The notes below the pieces were generated by a model, which did not search any database, had not been told where the DNA came from, and saw nothing but the letters and a program-made list of their open reading frames with translations. DNA of 64,000 bases, from NCBI GenBank assembly GCA_013397865.1, contig VZTI01002652.1, positions 2,866,692-2,930,691 of the forward strand, given 5' to 3'. This document shows positions 22,601 through 37,100 of the stretch, piece by piece; the stretch's first letter is position 1, and every line of letters starts with the position of its first letter. The position numbers and the translations under genes were made by a program. The stretch comes from Struthidea cinerea (taxonomy: Eukaryota; Chordata; Aves; Passeriformes; Corcoracidae).

Positions 22601-25600
22601 AGTTGTAATGTTAAGAGATTACAGAACCTTATATTATTAATAAAAAGAAGATCGGCCTAAACCAGTATGTGGTTTTTTGTGATCAAACTAAACAAATATA
22701 TTCTACTAACTTGTCATATTGCTTCATTTTAATTTGGTGATGAACTCTTACCTAAAGAAAACTATTAGGAAAGCTTTGGCACTTGCCGGGAGAGAAGAGG
22801 TTGAATTTATAAATGTATGCTAATAGGAGCTCTGCTTTTGTGTCCCATGTAAAGTGAAAACAGGAGAGGGAGAATTTCAGGGAAGGAAGAGCAAAACAAC
22901 ACTTGAACACCAGGCTGCTTGGTTCAGAATTTCACCTCTTTGGTGAGGGCAGGACAGGGACCATGTTGAGCCGCTCTTTGAAAGTTCTTTCAATATAATA
23001 CAGAAGCAGACCTTGTCTTACTTAGCTTCCCCATATGTAAAAGCCCTGTTGTATTAAGCTGTTGCAACAGGTATAGTGTTTCCTGCTGCTGTGCTCATCT
23101 CATGTAAAGCCTCCTTGTTACAGGTCCTGGAATCTGTTAGAGTTCTGCATGCAGCAATGCATCACGTGTGAACAGAAGCAATATTTCTCCGTTATCTGCA
23201 TCATTGCTATGAAGTCTTTGTGCCTTTTGAGATAAACTGGCTGAAATCACGTTGCTCTAAAGAAATGTTGCACTATCTTGTGTTAGCACCATTATTCAGT
23301 CTTACCACATTGCACAAAACCTGCAAAAGTCATAGTATGCAAGGGACAGAAGAACTAATGACGTGATAGGCCTTGTAGAACAATGACAATTTCTCAATAT
23401 GATCCAAATATTTTTGTGTGTTTGCTCACAGGAAGGAGAATACCTGGTCATCAAGGATTTTATTTGTGTTTTCCTTCTATTAACAGCATTAAAATGCAGT
23501 ATTTTTACTTGGATCCACTTTGTCTCAATCTGAAGGAGATTTTAGATGATGATATACTTGTCTCAGGATGACAGCCAGACCCCATCAGTGTTCTCTTTGT
23601 TTGAAATATATGAATTTTATAAAAAGTTGGATCTGAACTCGCAGCTGTGTAAATACTACAGGCTCACTGTTTATGGTTTTATAGTCCCAACTCTGACTTT
23701 GACTTCCACATTACCTTTAACATAAATTGATGTCTTTCCTCTGGCTCTCTATGGAGACCAGAATTGGCAGGTAGCTGCTTTTTTCAGTGTCAGCTTTAAG
23801 GTCTGCTTTACTCAAAGGGCAGAGGTGGTCAAAAATACTGTGCAAAGATGTTTGCTGTGCTGTCTCTGAAAAATACTAGTGCTGCAGTTTGAAATTAAAA
23901 ATTCCATTTCAAAAATATGGAGGCTATGATATTTTAAATCGTACTGTTATTCGCACTATTTACCAATACAAATTGCAATAATATGTACCTTTACTGAAAT
24001 GCTGTGAAATGTTTCATTTATTAATTTGTTTTTGCACTTTGGAAAAACAAAGCATTGATCTTTTTATGGGAACCTTTATGAATCTTTCATTTTGATTCAG
24101 AATAAATCTAAATTTCAATTGACTGTTCATAATTTCCAATATAACTTTCCTATTTGAGTAGCACTCTGCCTGTTCCCACCTTCGTGGTAGTACGTAGTAT
24201 TGCCTCCCCCCCCAAATGGGACCCATAGCAACTTTTACATTAATGTATTTGTTGTAGTACTGTAAGGTATCGTAGCAGCCTTCTAAAGGATAAAACAGAA
24301 GTGTTGACCACAGCAGCGGATTTGTGTGTGTGCTAAAAGATGAAGATGATGGGCAAAAATTCGATGATGTGACTCTAGTCATGTAAAGTTTAAGTTGATG
24401 CTTCTAAAACTTGAGATCAAATTAGGAAATAAGTGAAAAATGCTTTGGTTTAAAAATAATACTTTAAAACTCTGTTTTTAAATTACAAAGAATGTCAAAT
24501 GATTGTCCCATCTCTGCTGTTCAGTATCATCTGGCTTGTCTCAGTGTGGCTGACTTCCCACAATGCTTCTATATAGCAAAATATAAAATGGATGGTCTCC
24601 AGACAGGGTCGTGATACTCCCGTTTCAGGCTGCTGGAAGGGCTTGGCTCTATTCCCGTGAGGGACACGGACACTGGGCGCGTGGATTGCCGGCACTACCA
24701 TTGCACCAGTCAGTGCTGGCTCAGCAACACGGTATTCAAAGCATTTTAAAGACACGGAATATCACTGATGTTATGTACTCAAATTGGCAAATACTGGAAA
24801 CATAAAAGGGCAGTTTGGTAAGTTCAGTTCTGGACTAGACTCAGTCCTGAGGCTGTGGTAGCAATGAGAAGGCACAAACCCAGCCGCTGACCTTACTCCC
24901 TCCCAGCCCGTGGCAGCAGCCGGCAGTGTTTCCTGTCTCGCTCTGTTCCTGCCGCCGCAGAGCAGGAAATCCTGACTGCCCAGAGGCGAGGCTTAAAAGC
25001 CCTTCTGAAACATGAAGTGATACACATGCTCACCTAGCAAATACATAGCAGCTGCGTAAATACATGTAGAGATGAGGCCATAAAAGCTAGTTACTAAGGA
25101 AAGTAAATCTGGCTAATGTTAGAAAGCAACATGTGGGTGAGCTGAACACAATACTTTGGTAAGTGGGTAAGCCATAAGGCAAATTTACCTTCTTAGTACT
25201 GTTGCTTCTAGAAGTACAGGGCAACACTGTTCTTTCAGTCAAGTTTATTTTTTTAATTAAGATTTTAATACAAAATGAAGATTTTTTCTTTCTCTGTTCA
25301 TACTTGTAACAGTGTTACGCCTAAATTCTCAGTTGTGTTCAGTTTTACAGGTTAGCACATTCTAGTGCAGGAAAATGAAGAATAGAAGCTGCTGGCTTCC
25401 TAGAAATGGTATCGGAGCTCAGTTTATTCGTGCAGAAGTGTCTCAAAGTTATGGATCGTAATTGGTAGCGTTCTTAAGAGGTGAGATCCCTTTAAAGCAC
25501 TTCATTAAAAACAGTCAGCAGAGAACAAAAACAAGCTGTGAAAAGGGATTGGGGAGAGACAAGGCCAAAGAGAAAAGATGCTGGAGGACGTTGCTGTAGC

Positions 25601-27099
25601 TTTACAAGGGTGGAGTCCGTCCGTCTTGTTACCCAGCATGTGGCTAAGGGAGCAGGGTTTACTGTTTTAGACGGAGGAGATGAGTGACAGCTGTCCACGG
25701 GGCAGTGGAGAAAGGCTCTCAAGAAGGTCCTTTCTCCTGTGCAGTGCAGAGGTTTAGCATCACCCCCTGGTACACAGAGGCTGTCCCTCTGCAAAGCTTC
25801 AGTGGGCGGCACAGCCCACCAGCACACTTAATAAAAACTTCTTTGTACAACTTCACCTGGCTGTTGCATGACTTACTGCTAACGAAATCATGACCAGGAA
25901 GCAAATAGAATTGCTAATGAGGAAAACAGAGCAAGGGCAATGCAAGCCAGTGTCTTGTGTGTATGGCTAAATTACAGTGAAATGAACATCTGGCAGCAAC
26001 AGTCAGGCAGACGGGACCTGGTTGCTACAGAGAAATGATAAATGTCAGATGGTAACAGATCTGCTGCCTTGGTTACAATTTAGTACTTTTTTAAGGCTGA
26101 TGAGAGGAAATCACTATCTCTTCGTTTGTAGAGCTGTGTGCTGCTCTGCAGACACAAATAAAACATGTTATTTCCTGTTCTTTTCAGTAGCTCCAGTAAG
26201 ACTCCTGTGCTCGAGTAGGTGTTTACAGCTGAGCCTTTGTGGGCTGCCTGCTCAGCCATGCTACAGCGCTTTGGGTCCTTCCTGTTCACCTCTGTCACTG
26301 TGTGATTTACATTACTAAAACCAAAATTATCCTTCTTGCTGTTGCAGAAAGCATAGGCTGATTGTCCCTTCCAAAAAAATGAGGAAAGAAGAGCAATAGG
26401 GTCACTTTAATTTTCTTTTGTTTAAAACCACGTGCTGATATGCTACAGCTGTAGACCAGTCAGAGCAAAGTTAAACCAGCTGTGAGTGGCTGGGTAGGGA
26501 ACCTTGTGAATGCCACGTTAGTGATGAGTTAGCAATTGCAGGAACACTGTAGCAATGAGCAAGACCTTCAGCAGCCAGAGCACAAGTACCCACCACTGGA
26601 GATAAATGCAGCTTCCCTGGGAGGGAGCTGAGCAGGTTTACAAACATAGGGACTAGTGTGCAGAAGCAGTTGTGTTTGCATCTCTTCTCCCCTGCGTGCA
26701 GACCCACATGCTCCATGTTGACTCTCGGCATCTCACATCCTAATTGTGATGTTGTGCTTCTACTGTGAATCTGAAGGATGGGATTTGCTCATTGCTTGCA
26801 CATAAAGTCTTCAGAAACAGGATGTTTGTGTGTGCCGACTTCCCAGGAAAGTGGCTGGGGAGTCACATGCCGAGACAGCAGAGGTTTGCTGATCTCCTGC
26901 CAGGCTGGGCTGTGTGGGTGTTTGACACGCGGAGAGCTTAGCTGCCTCACAAGGGCTGTTTTCATTCTCTGCATCTGCAAACTCCTGCCATTTTATTCCA
27001 AATATACTTTACTTGCTCTGGCTGTGTGTATTCCGGTCCTGAGAGAGGCAGCTTTGTCCTTCACGTGATTTCCAGCCCTGTCTGAGCAAATCCCACCTG
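19626..27099. other. Intergenic or long AGPS 3' UTR; no gene recognised
   Basis: Mostly AT-rich sequence with several AATAAA sites in the first 4.5 kb, which might include alternative AGPS 3' UTR. From about 24.6 kb the GC content rises. Short open frames (longest about 120 codons) show no recognisable protein. Confidence 0.7.
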
Positions 27100-27457
27100 C
27101 CTTGGTCCTGGCACGTGTTGCCACATGCACGCCCCCGCCCCGTCCCGGCAGCCCCTGAGGGACAGCTCTTTCCTCTGGCGAGGGGATGGTTAAACAAAGG
27201 AGAAGGAGGTCAAAAATCGCTGCCTGAGGGCTGCCGTTTGAAAGGCTGTTTGGCCCTTTCCCACCGATGTGTCCCCATCCCCAATGACAATGACGGCCTC
27301 AGCTGTGTCCTTGTGCCAGGCCCGGGGGCGGGCGGCGATTCCTCACCTGAGCCGCTCCGGGCTGTGAGGGGCGGCTGCGGCCCCCGGAGCCGCGGCTCTC
27401 CACAGAGCAGCGCTGCCGACCGGAGCGGGCAGGGCCGGCCACGCACTCCTCCTCCAG
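27100..27457 (+). promoter_or_regulatory. GC- and CpG-rich patch ending in splice donor
   Basis: A local island of GC-rich sequence with many CpG (for example gagccgcggctctcc) in otherwise AT-rich DNA, ending in CCAG|GTAAGAG at 27457/27458, a near-consensus donor on the + strand. It could be the promoter and first exon of an unannotated transcript. There is no partner acceptor I can defend. Confidence 0.35.
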
Positions 27458-30400
27458 GTAAGAGCACATGCTTATGAGGATGCTGGTGATTTTGTGCCTC
27501 CTTGGCTGCTTACTGATAGTAACATGGGGGCTTGGAGCCGATGGCTAGGTGCGGTTCGGGGATGGAGGTCCGCAGTGGGACCGCTCTTGGCTGGACAGGG
27601 CACCCTGAGAGGCCCTGTGGTCCAAGAGGCTCGGAGGCGATGGCAGAGCAGCAAGGGCTCCCCTCCCCGGGGCAAGATGAAGCTGCATGAGGGGTCCCCT
27701 CAGAGGGGGACTGCGGGGACGCCTTGTTGCAGGGCTGGGAGAGCCAGGCGCTCCCTGGGGAAATGGGGAGCCCTGAGCATGGCTGTATGGAGTCCAGTCT
27801 CCCCCCAGGTGTGTCTGTGGGCATCTCTTGGCTTTTGCTTGTGTCTCAGATGTGTTGGGGCAGCATTTAAATATGAGACCTGTGAGTCTCCAATGGCTTA
27901 AAGAGGCAATTTCACTTCTGTGCTGTTGTGTTAGTTACTTCTGATAATCATTCTGCAAGTCATGTTCTGCTCTTAGTTTATAAGCAGCCAGCCCACATGT
28001 ATCCAACCTGGCTTTGCTAGCATGTGTTGAATGAGCTCGAGGTCAGCAACTGCTCAGCTGCGGAGCAAGGCAAGTAATTGATATTTGCCTTCGTGCTCTG
28101 AAATCACTTGGCAATTTTCAGTTAAAAGAAGCATAATTCAAATTTTGCTTGGTATGCTGAGGCTTCTGAAAGCTGCTGTGGGTCACTTCTGTATTATGTA
28201 CTCTGTGTTTGGCCTCTTGTCTGCCACTGCCATTGACTTTGAAATGTGACTGAGAAATGTCGATGCATTTGTTTAACAGTTTCAGGTGTGAAAAATGGCT
28301 CAATTTCCATTCACTACTTCTTCAAAACAATACATATGAAACAATGAAAGACAAAAACATTCCTCTACAGTGGAAGCTACAATTGAATTTGCTTTTAACC
28401 ACAGTATTACAGTGACTTGAGTATAACCTGCCTGTAAAACTCCCCAGCTGCTCTAGCTCTTTTCCTGTCAGAAGGCTGGCCATGGAATAAATTAAGAGTA
28501 CAGAACTGAAACCAAGATGTGAAATTAAACTTTTATTAAAGTAAATCAGGTCCTGGATTTTTTTTTAAAGAGTGAGGCAATAAAAGTGAACATATAAAAA
28601 TTGCAATTTAAAATAATGTACATTCTTTTTATGTCATTTCTCTGTTTTCAATTTTATTGGTACAACTGAGTTATATTTACTGAAGTTGCATACCAGTGTT
28701 TTTCCAACTGTGATGGTGGCTTGTGGGTTTGATGACTTTCACTTTTGGGATGCCATGGAGAAAGGAGGGGAAATACAGGGGAAAAGAGAAACCACAGAGA
28801 CCTCGTTACAGCTCCTTGGTCTGCCACCACCTGGCACCAGCTCAGTGTAGGGCAGCCCAGCGGTCTCCTTATTTTACCACGGGGAAGGAAGCCTTGAGCC
28901 AAGTGCCCCACACCTCCCCGGCCTCCCCAGCCCTCAACAGGAGGCAGCTGCCGCAGCTGAGGACTCTCCACCTTGTCCTGCAGATCGGTGGTGGCCCATC
29001 CCCCTCCAGGTGTTCTGCACGTGGCATAGAGACGAGAGGAAAAAAGGGACAACTGCATGGGCAAGGATGCTGTCTGCTGGCACTGGGGCTGTTTAACTGT
29101 TAGTTAATCAAATCTCCTTAGTTAAATAATGCGAGTGTCCAGAGCACAGTTTCTCTGTACTTCAACAGCAATTGTAGCAGGAGTGATTTGGATTCTATTG
29201 AATTGCTTTACCTGTTCATATCATCGATGTGTATTGCTTAACTTCACTGAAGGTGAAGTCTTCCCTCTTGCTTCAGGATCTGCTGGGGTAAGGAGGGAGA
29301 ACCCTCATTTCCTTTCTGGATTCTTCTGAATGTATTATCTTTGCATTGAAGAAACTGTAATTCCTGTAAAAGAGCATTTCCCAGTGCGTTCTGTGAGGAA
29401 GGTTCAGGACAGGCAGGAGCAGGTGTGCAAGTGGGCAGGATGCATCTTGTACCCAAAAAGGATGTTGTGTTTGCCATGGATTCAAAAGGAGGAATCATTT
29501 GGGTGGAATAGAGAAATTACTTCAGGAAAAGTGTTTAACTCTGTTTGCTTAATTTGCTTATTCTCTGTCTCCACCCCATTTATTTGTAGGGCTGTGGGCT
29601 CAGTCCTGCAATTACCAAGCCCCTACAATTACCATTGTTTTTGAAGACACACTAATTGTAATGGATCAAGCCCACACATCACAATCAGTCCAAAAGGCTA
29701 CTCTGCATGTAGAGTGCTGCCATCCACAGGGGGCTGGCAAGGTTAGTCACCTCTTTCATAGGTACAAGAGTTGCTTTCAAGCACAAAAATAAATTTTTCA
29801 CTTATTTGCAACTGAGTATTGCCCTATTCCTACAAAGAGTTGGCTAGCAAAGACTGCAGGAGCAATGCATTTGAAGGTCTCAGATGAGGTTTGCTCGATG
29901 TGGATATAACACTGCACTCTTCTGAGTTTCTCATGCAGGTTATATTATTCTTCTTTGCATGATAGGGACATTGAGTGTGCAAAGGCAAAGTCATGCAGAT
30001 GTTTCCATGCAGGACAACATTTTCCTCTATTGTTGGTTCTTTTGGTATTTAATAAATTCAAAGAGAGCAACTTACCTGTTTTAACCAGTTTATAAAGCTG
30101 GAGAGAAATAGTTTAGGTTATTTCAACTGGACAAAAGATGAGATTTATAACGAAGTGTCCTGAGTTAGAACTGTCTACTCTGGAGCACTCAGGATTCATC
30201 AGGTGAAAAATGAACCTATGTAGACTCTTCTCCCTTCAGGTCTGGGGTAAACTGTGTGCTTTATGGTGTTCTTAATTCACAGCAAGGTAGTTTACACAGA
30301 GACATCAACTCTGTATAAGTAAACTAGAGAATGAATTACAACACAATTGATGCATTACTGATGATTATCTGTATTAATTCTGTCTGCGGATAAAATGCTA

Positions 30401-31450
30401 AATCATCTATTCTGGAGCTATTGTTTCCCAAAAATTGCAAAGTCCAGCACCAGCCTACAAAGCTCATGTTCTCCTCTGCCATTTGGGAATGGGCAAGGTT
30501 ATTATTTTGGTGACTGGATTACTTGCCCCATTCTTACTTGCCCCATTGCCACTGCCTTCTGGCCCTTGCACTTTGGAATGGGAGAGATGCAAAGGATTTG
30601 TCTGCTGCAATGCTGGGGCAGAACAGAGGGGGCTAAAAGCTCTTGTGGTTTCTCTGCTGTTACCAGTTATTGCCATCTGGAAATCACTGAGGGAGCCTGT
30701 TAATTCAATTTTATTACTGTGTATTTTAAAGACTGTCAAAAAAGCTCAGGGCTTTGGCACAGGTCTTCATTTCAGTTTAGTCTAAATCAAAATAAATAAT
30801 AAAATCCACATGAAGATGTACAGGCACTGTGAGATACTTATCCAACCTGACATGATGAAAAAATAAACTAATAATGTTTTATAGGCTCATGAAAAAAATA
30901 TTTACTTACCTCACATGACTATGCCAATAAAGTTTTAAACAGATTAAAAGTTAAGACAGCTGCCAATGATCATACCATATGAAAATAAAAAAAAGAAGGA
31001 AAGGCAATTATGTCAAATTTAAGCTTACCAAATCTGATTTAAATGTATTGATATCTAAGTGTGACATATATTTGATTCTCTTATAAGACCAAGAAATTTC
31101 GGTATACATTCAGCAAATCCCTTGAGATAGCTGAAGAAAAATGGTACAAATGTACACTGGCTATGATTTTGGACTGGAATATTCAGTTTGGGAGTCTAAC
31201 TAAGCTTGAAATGAGGCTATTTTGGACTATGCAGTTATGTTTCTGAAGATGCATCTGAGATAGAGTGGCTGTTAGGGTAAGGTCTGCAGGGAGATGGGGC
31301 ACTCACAAAGGCAGCACGTGAACACAGCTGAATGGAGCCGAATGCTGTAGTGGGCACAGGGACATTGAAGTGTTCAAGTATTCAAAGTGTTTGCCCAAGA
31401 AGTAGAAATGTCTAGGAAAACTGGGGGACATCAACAAACCCTCTACCTAG
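27458..31450. other. Intergenic, no gene recognised
   Basis: Mixed sequence without recognisable protein. It contains the short tandem duplication at 30519-30548. Overlapping open frames near 27.5-27.9 kb and 28.65-29.1 kb are in GC-rich DNA and read as chance. Confidence 0.65.
30519..30548 (+). repeat. 15-bp tandem duplication
   Basis: Two adjacent copies of ttacttgccccattc, the second ending in g instead of c. Confidence 0.8.
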
Positions 31451-31882
31451 CACAGTATTACAGAATTGATTAGGTTGGAAAAGACATCTGAGATGGAGTC
31501 CAACCTATGACCAAATATCACCCTGTCAACTAGACCATGGCACTGAGTGCCACATCCAGTCTTTTTAAATACCTCCAGCAATAGTGACTCCACCACTTCC
31601 TGGGCAGTCCATTCCAATATCTAACCACCCTTTCTGTGAAGAAATTCTTCCCGGTGTCCAGCATAAACCTCCCACAGCTGAAGCCTATGTCCTCTTGTTC
31701 TGCTGCTGTTTGCCTGGGAGAAGAGCCTGACTCCCTGCTTGGCTACAGCCTCATTCCAGGGAGTTCTAGAGAGAGGTAAAGTCATCCCCAAGCCTCCTCC
31801 AGGCTAAGGAACCCCAACTCCCTCATCTGCTCCTCACAGGACTTGTGCTCCACATCCTTCACCAGCTGTGTTGCCTTTTTCT
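31451..31882 (-). mobile_element. CR1 LINE fragment, 5' truncated
   Basis: The + strand shows reverse CR1 in order: attaggttggaaaagac near the 3' end, catggcactgagtgccac, gtgaagaaattcttcc, tatgtcctcttgttc, tgcctgggagaagag, and ctcctcacaggacttgtgc. About 430 bases remain, without coding capacity. It keeps more of the element than the copy near 16 kb and looks like a different CR1 subfamily. Edges are approximate. Confidence 0.88.
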
Positions 31883-34155
31883 GGACAAAGTCACGAAGTC
31901 CGTGCTGCCAGAAACAAGCAGTTTGGGGTGTGTATGTGTTTCTTAGATGGGAAGTACTTCTGGCACAGAGCTGCACTTCTGCTGTGATTTGCATCCCCTG
32001 CTAAAACCAGATTGGTAGCTCTGAAACTAGGAAACTTTGGGATCAAAATGTACCTCAGGGATATCTCCACAATGAAAACACATTTCTGAGGTGGATAATT
32101 TTTCCCTTTTTTTTTTTTTTCATTTTAATTCAGACCTGCACACCGGCTTGTAAAACAATGTGTAAAAAATTGCCTAACATATTTCTGCCCATGGGAGATC
32201 TGTAGCTGGATTTTATTCTTTTTAAAATCAGATTTGAAAATATCTAAGCAGCCATGAGAGTGATGGAGATTAACTGCTATGCAAAATTACTGCTTTCAGA
32301 GAAGAGTGCTGACCAAAGCTCAGCAAGAATAAAAGGTGTGAGCTCTGTTATGTGATACAAATCTATTGTGAAAAGACTGACAATGCTTTTGTCTTACTGC
32401 TACTTTTTTTTTTAACCTCTTTTCTTTCCTTAAAAACAAAGAAACAAATGATATACACCAGAATCACAACAACATACGCCAGAGTACTTCAAACCAATGC
32501 ATTGAGCAGTGCCTGGAGTAGAGTGCTGACTGGCGGGCTCTGGGTCACTCCTATGGGTCCATACAATCAGGGTTCATGGTAGCATATGAACCTCTCAGTC
32601 CTCCCCTTCCTTCACATGCTTTTATCTATTTTCTAATTCCCCACCTGGACTAAAGTGGATATTTCTGGTCCCTTTTTCAGGTATGCCCTTTCCTGCACGT
32701 GCTACATGACTGTGTGGTTTGGCCTGTTTGCTTCCTGAACTGCTTTTAGAAAAACTCCAACTTTTTTATCAATTGGAGCTACAGGAAAAGTTGTCTCAAG
32801 GCTCACTGGCAGAGCAAGCAAGCCCATTCCCAAGCACTGGAGCTAAGCACTCCCTGACTGATAAAGCTGCAGCTGTCTCCTACCAGCCATGCTGGAATGA
32901 CATCATGGATGAGCGAGTCTCTCTCCTCTGTCTTCTCCAGTGCTGGCCAAAAGCAGCCTGAAAGTACCGTAAATATTTAACTCCAGCTTAAAGATCATCT
33001 TATGACTTCAGAGAAAGTTTAGTCCCGCTTAAAGCCAGGTGGTGCAGGTTTGATTGCTAAGAGGAAAGATGTTGAACAACTGGATAATGGAGTATTTACT
33101 CAGAGTTGATGGACTTCTCTGGTCTTGAAAAGCATTTGCTATTGCCACCATGCAGCAGTCAAAGATTAGTCCAATGTTATTTCAGTTTTCTGAAATGGGT
33201 TTAAGGTGCTTAATATTAACACAAAAGTTTTAAAGACAATTAGCAAGCTGTTTTGTTTGATTTTATTGTTTGTTTGGGGTTTTTAAATCAATGCCTTTCA
33301 AAGTCCTTATCTTTGTTTTCCCATTACTTGCCTATTATATAGCAATCATAACATCTCATAGGAAAAACTGAGCAACCGGCTCACTGCTGATGCCAGTGTA
33401 CCCTAGAAAAGTACCAGTTGTGGCTGGCAAGCTTCTTCGGTCAGTTCTGTCACAGAGGCTGTTGTGATCAGGAGGAACTCTAGTCAGAGAGGAAGTTTCC
33501 CAGTTCATTTAATCTTTGGGCTTTCTGGAGGCATAACAACAGTATTTATTACTGCTTTTTGTTTTTCATGGCCTAACTAAAGGCCAGAAGCTCCTCAGAT
33601 GCTTGGTGGGCCCCTAGCCCAGTTGTGAGTAATGAACTGTTCCTGACAAACTCTGATGTGAACTGAGCCCACACAGGGCAGTTTGCTATAAACAGAAATT
33701 CACTGGCTCCTTTTTTGACAGGTATCTTTATCTCTCTCATGGACTTAGCCAAAGGATCTGCTCCAAAGATCCCAAACTCCAAGACATTCAAAGTCTTCGT
33801 ACACATTGCAGTTCAGGGCCATCCTTTAATCACTGGCTGAGGGAAGAATTCGAGGTGCAACCACATGATGCAAGGCTGCCACATTAGAAGGGATGATGAT
33901 AGAAAAAATCTGCGGAAAGGCTTCAGCTGGAAAGAAGAACTAGCCTGTTGTGTTCTCCCGCCCCTAGTGACAGAGGATGTCACCTATGCTGAGGAGTCCT
34001 TCAGTTTCCCCATAGTCACTTCTAGGTTTGTTCTCCTGGTCTCTCTCATACTGTGGTCTCACTTCCAACAAGGAACACAGCCCTCAGGAGATTTCTTGTT
34101 GTGGGATATTTCCCTTCCCATACAAAAGCACAAAAAAAGGTCCAAGTTGTGCAGC

Positions 34156-34199
<44 letters not shown>

Positions 34200-37100
34200 G
34201 TGGTTCTTAATCAAGAATTAATCTTATTATCCATGAGTTTTTCCAGATTGACCATTCAAAAATTTTGGGATGCTTTCCTTGCTTCACATTGCATCCTTTT
34301 TTTTTTTTTTTAAATAACTGAATTTTATTAGCTACTCTGATTTACCTTTTGTTGGCTTGCTGAGCTTAGATAGGTTTTCATGTGTTATATAAAACCATAC
34401 TTCTTTCTGTGGGTGCTGGGTTACAATTACATGGCATTAATGGGCCCTGGCAGAGCAATCCTGTGCCCTGGAGCATGTTAGGGTTTGCTTTGGGGCTTTG
34501 CTTCCTTCTGTTTGTGCTACAGCTTGAATACATGTTCATTTGTTGTTTGGTTTTACCCCTGTCCCATTGTTTTTGCTGGCTTTTCTGCTCTGCCAGGCTG
34601 AGAAGTTTAGCGGGACTTCTTCTGTGCAGAAGTGCAGCTGTGTAGAGTCTTGAGGCAGCATTGCCAGTGCTTTGCTGATAAATGTTGTGTTCCATTAGGA
34701 AATGGGCAGAATCGTTCTAATGCTAACTTTATTGTGTGTTTGAATTGTTAATGCCAGTAGATTGTACTCTTTCTTTTTTTCCTTCTTGGAAAGGATTTGC
34801 TCAAAAATTAATGTGCTTGGGGTGTCCATACATTTGCACTTTGTTCTGATCTGCATTGTAACTTTCTGTGATCTATGGCCCCCGGCACCAGGAACTGGCA
34901 AGGAAGTGCCTGAAATTGTGTTCTGGCTGCAGACACTGTTTTAGTGCCCCATCCCTCTATTAATCTGCATTACAGACAAAAGGCCAGATCAGTGCAATTC
35001 TCCTGAGCTTCAATTCAGTGACCCAAAATATATGCCAGCTGAGAATCTGGCCCGATGTCTTATTTATAACTGAGATAAAATTTGCAGTGAGAGATAATAT
35101 CTTTTATTAGATCCCCTTGATTTATTTGGGGGTGGAGTGCAGACGAGGTGGGAAACAGTTTTTTGGGCACGCAAGACTCTTTTCAGGGAGAAATATCTTT
35201 AGTATCCTTATCTTCTGAGGATGCCATAGAAATTGTTGTAAGTCTATTCACAGCAGAGGTTCATGAAAAAAGTGTGACTAATGACGAAGCACTGACGAGC
35301 TTTCTCTCCTGGGCCCTGCACTCTTCCCTGCACTGAGCCCTACCCTTTTGTCATAGCTGTCTTACCTGGGGAAAAGAAGACTTGTGGTCATCTCTCCCCA
35401 GATCTGACACTCCCCCGTGCAGCTGACCCTATTTCGTCCTTGAGCTGGTCTGTTTGTTAGGGTTGGTGTGGTAACTGGCTGTGCCTCCCTGGGACTGCTG
35501 CTTCTCCCTTCCCTTGAAAGAAGGGAGCACACAAAACCATCTCGCTGGGTTTGCATAGGTGGGCTGGGACCTGTGACTTCACCCTCTCCCCCAGGTCCTA
35601 GGACGAGTCTTGGTTTGTTGTGCTGTCACATGTCCAGCACTGCGGTTTGTACCTCACAACTAATCAGATGCAGCTGGAAAATAATGATTTTGATGTACTC
35701 TTGGAACTATTAACCCATGACCTCTTCAAAGGGGACTTGAAAATAAGATGGCCAAGACTGTTTTAATGAGTGGGCAGTTCCAGGTTCCCCTCTGAGGTGT
35801 GGGTTCAGCAGTGGTGGCTGAACCTCAGTGCACAGTGAGGTGAGGGCTGCTGTCTGTTTTCTCCAGGCAGACACAGCTGCCAGGTCACTGTGAGTGAACA
35901 TCAGGTGTCGGTGTGTGATTTTGACTGCCAGTACAATTGGCATGACAGAGACCCATGAAGCAGAGATGGCAACAATGCCTTTCAATGCTTGTGTGCACCA
36001 AGTGTTCAGAGTCCCATACATAAAGCAGGAATTTCATAAACCTCTTTGAGCAAGGAAACCACTCCCTCAGTTTCCCTAAGAGCGAGTGAAATCAATGCCT
36101 TTCTGGGGATTCTCATCAGCCGGTGCCAGCAGGTGGCCCAGCTGTGCTTCTCTACTGAAGATTTACCACTTGGTCTGTCAGCATGAAAACATCCAACCTT
36201 CTTCCTGTTTTCCGACACCCTGTTGGGATTTGCTGCAGAGGCCATGCCTAGCTTTCTTTGCCAAATCGGTCGAGAATGTAATAGGTGAAATGATGGAGGG
36301 AGCTCAGACTTAAATGCGGGGGGTACAGGGTATAACAGGAAGAATAAATCTTTGTCCCCCGCTTCCTGGCCAGATGCACCATAAGCCTGACAGACTTATG
36401 ATTTTATATGGAAAGCAACATATGCTACAGCTTTTAATTCTCTAACCATTAATCAAAAGGTATTTTGTATAAACAACGTAATTGCCAGCTCTGGCCAGCG
36501 TGGGTGGGCTGACAGAAAGGCTTTGCAGTTACAGATAATCTTTGCCAGACACTGGTCCTGGTAGCCAGCAGCAGCTGTACGGACCATACGCCAGCGTGGG
36601 TGGGTGTGCGGGGCTGCACACCGGGCTCCAGCCTCAGTGCTGGCAGAGCAGGTAGAGATGCCTTTCCATCTAGCCCAGAGAAATGCAGCTAAGGACTGAG
36701 AATAGTGGTGTTTCAGCAGAGACAAACCCTCTTGCATTTGTCTGGGCTCTTTGTCTTCTTGGACTTCAGCCTGGGTTATGTCTGCTCATTTCCTTATGAT
36801 ACCAAACCTGTGATTTTTGTTTTCTTAGTTGTGCCAAAGAATGTAAAACTGCAGACAAGACAGCTCAGCACACATGAGCAGGAGCTTCTTGCTCACAACC
36901 CAAAATAGGGTAGGAAACTGGAAACGTTAAGAGGGCTTTCCCTTGGTGCAGAGGCTGGGGGATGACATGAGCCAAGTGCTGGGTGCGGAGGCGGGCGCGA
37001 TGCTCTGGCAGTGAAGTGCCTACTGGCAGTGAGCTGGAAGAGAAGTGCTGGACTGGAAGCCTTTTCATGGATCTTCCAAAACCCAAGCCACAGGTACTTT

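Noticed and set aside
33865..34221. 118-codon frame ending in poly-Asn
   Set aside because: The Asn run is the translated AAT microsatellite; the rest has no similarity.
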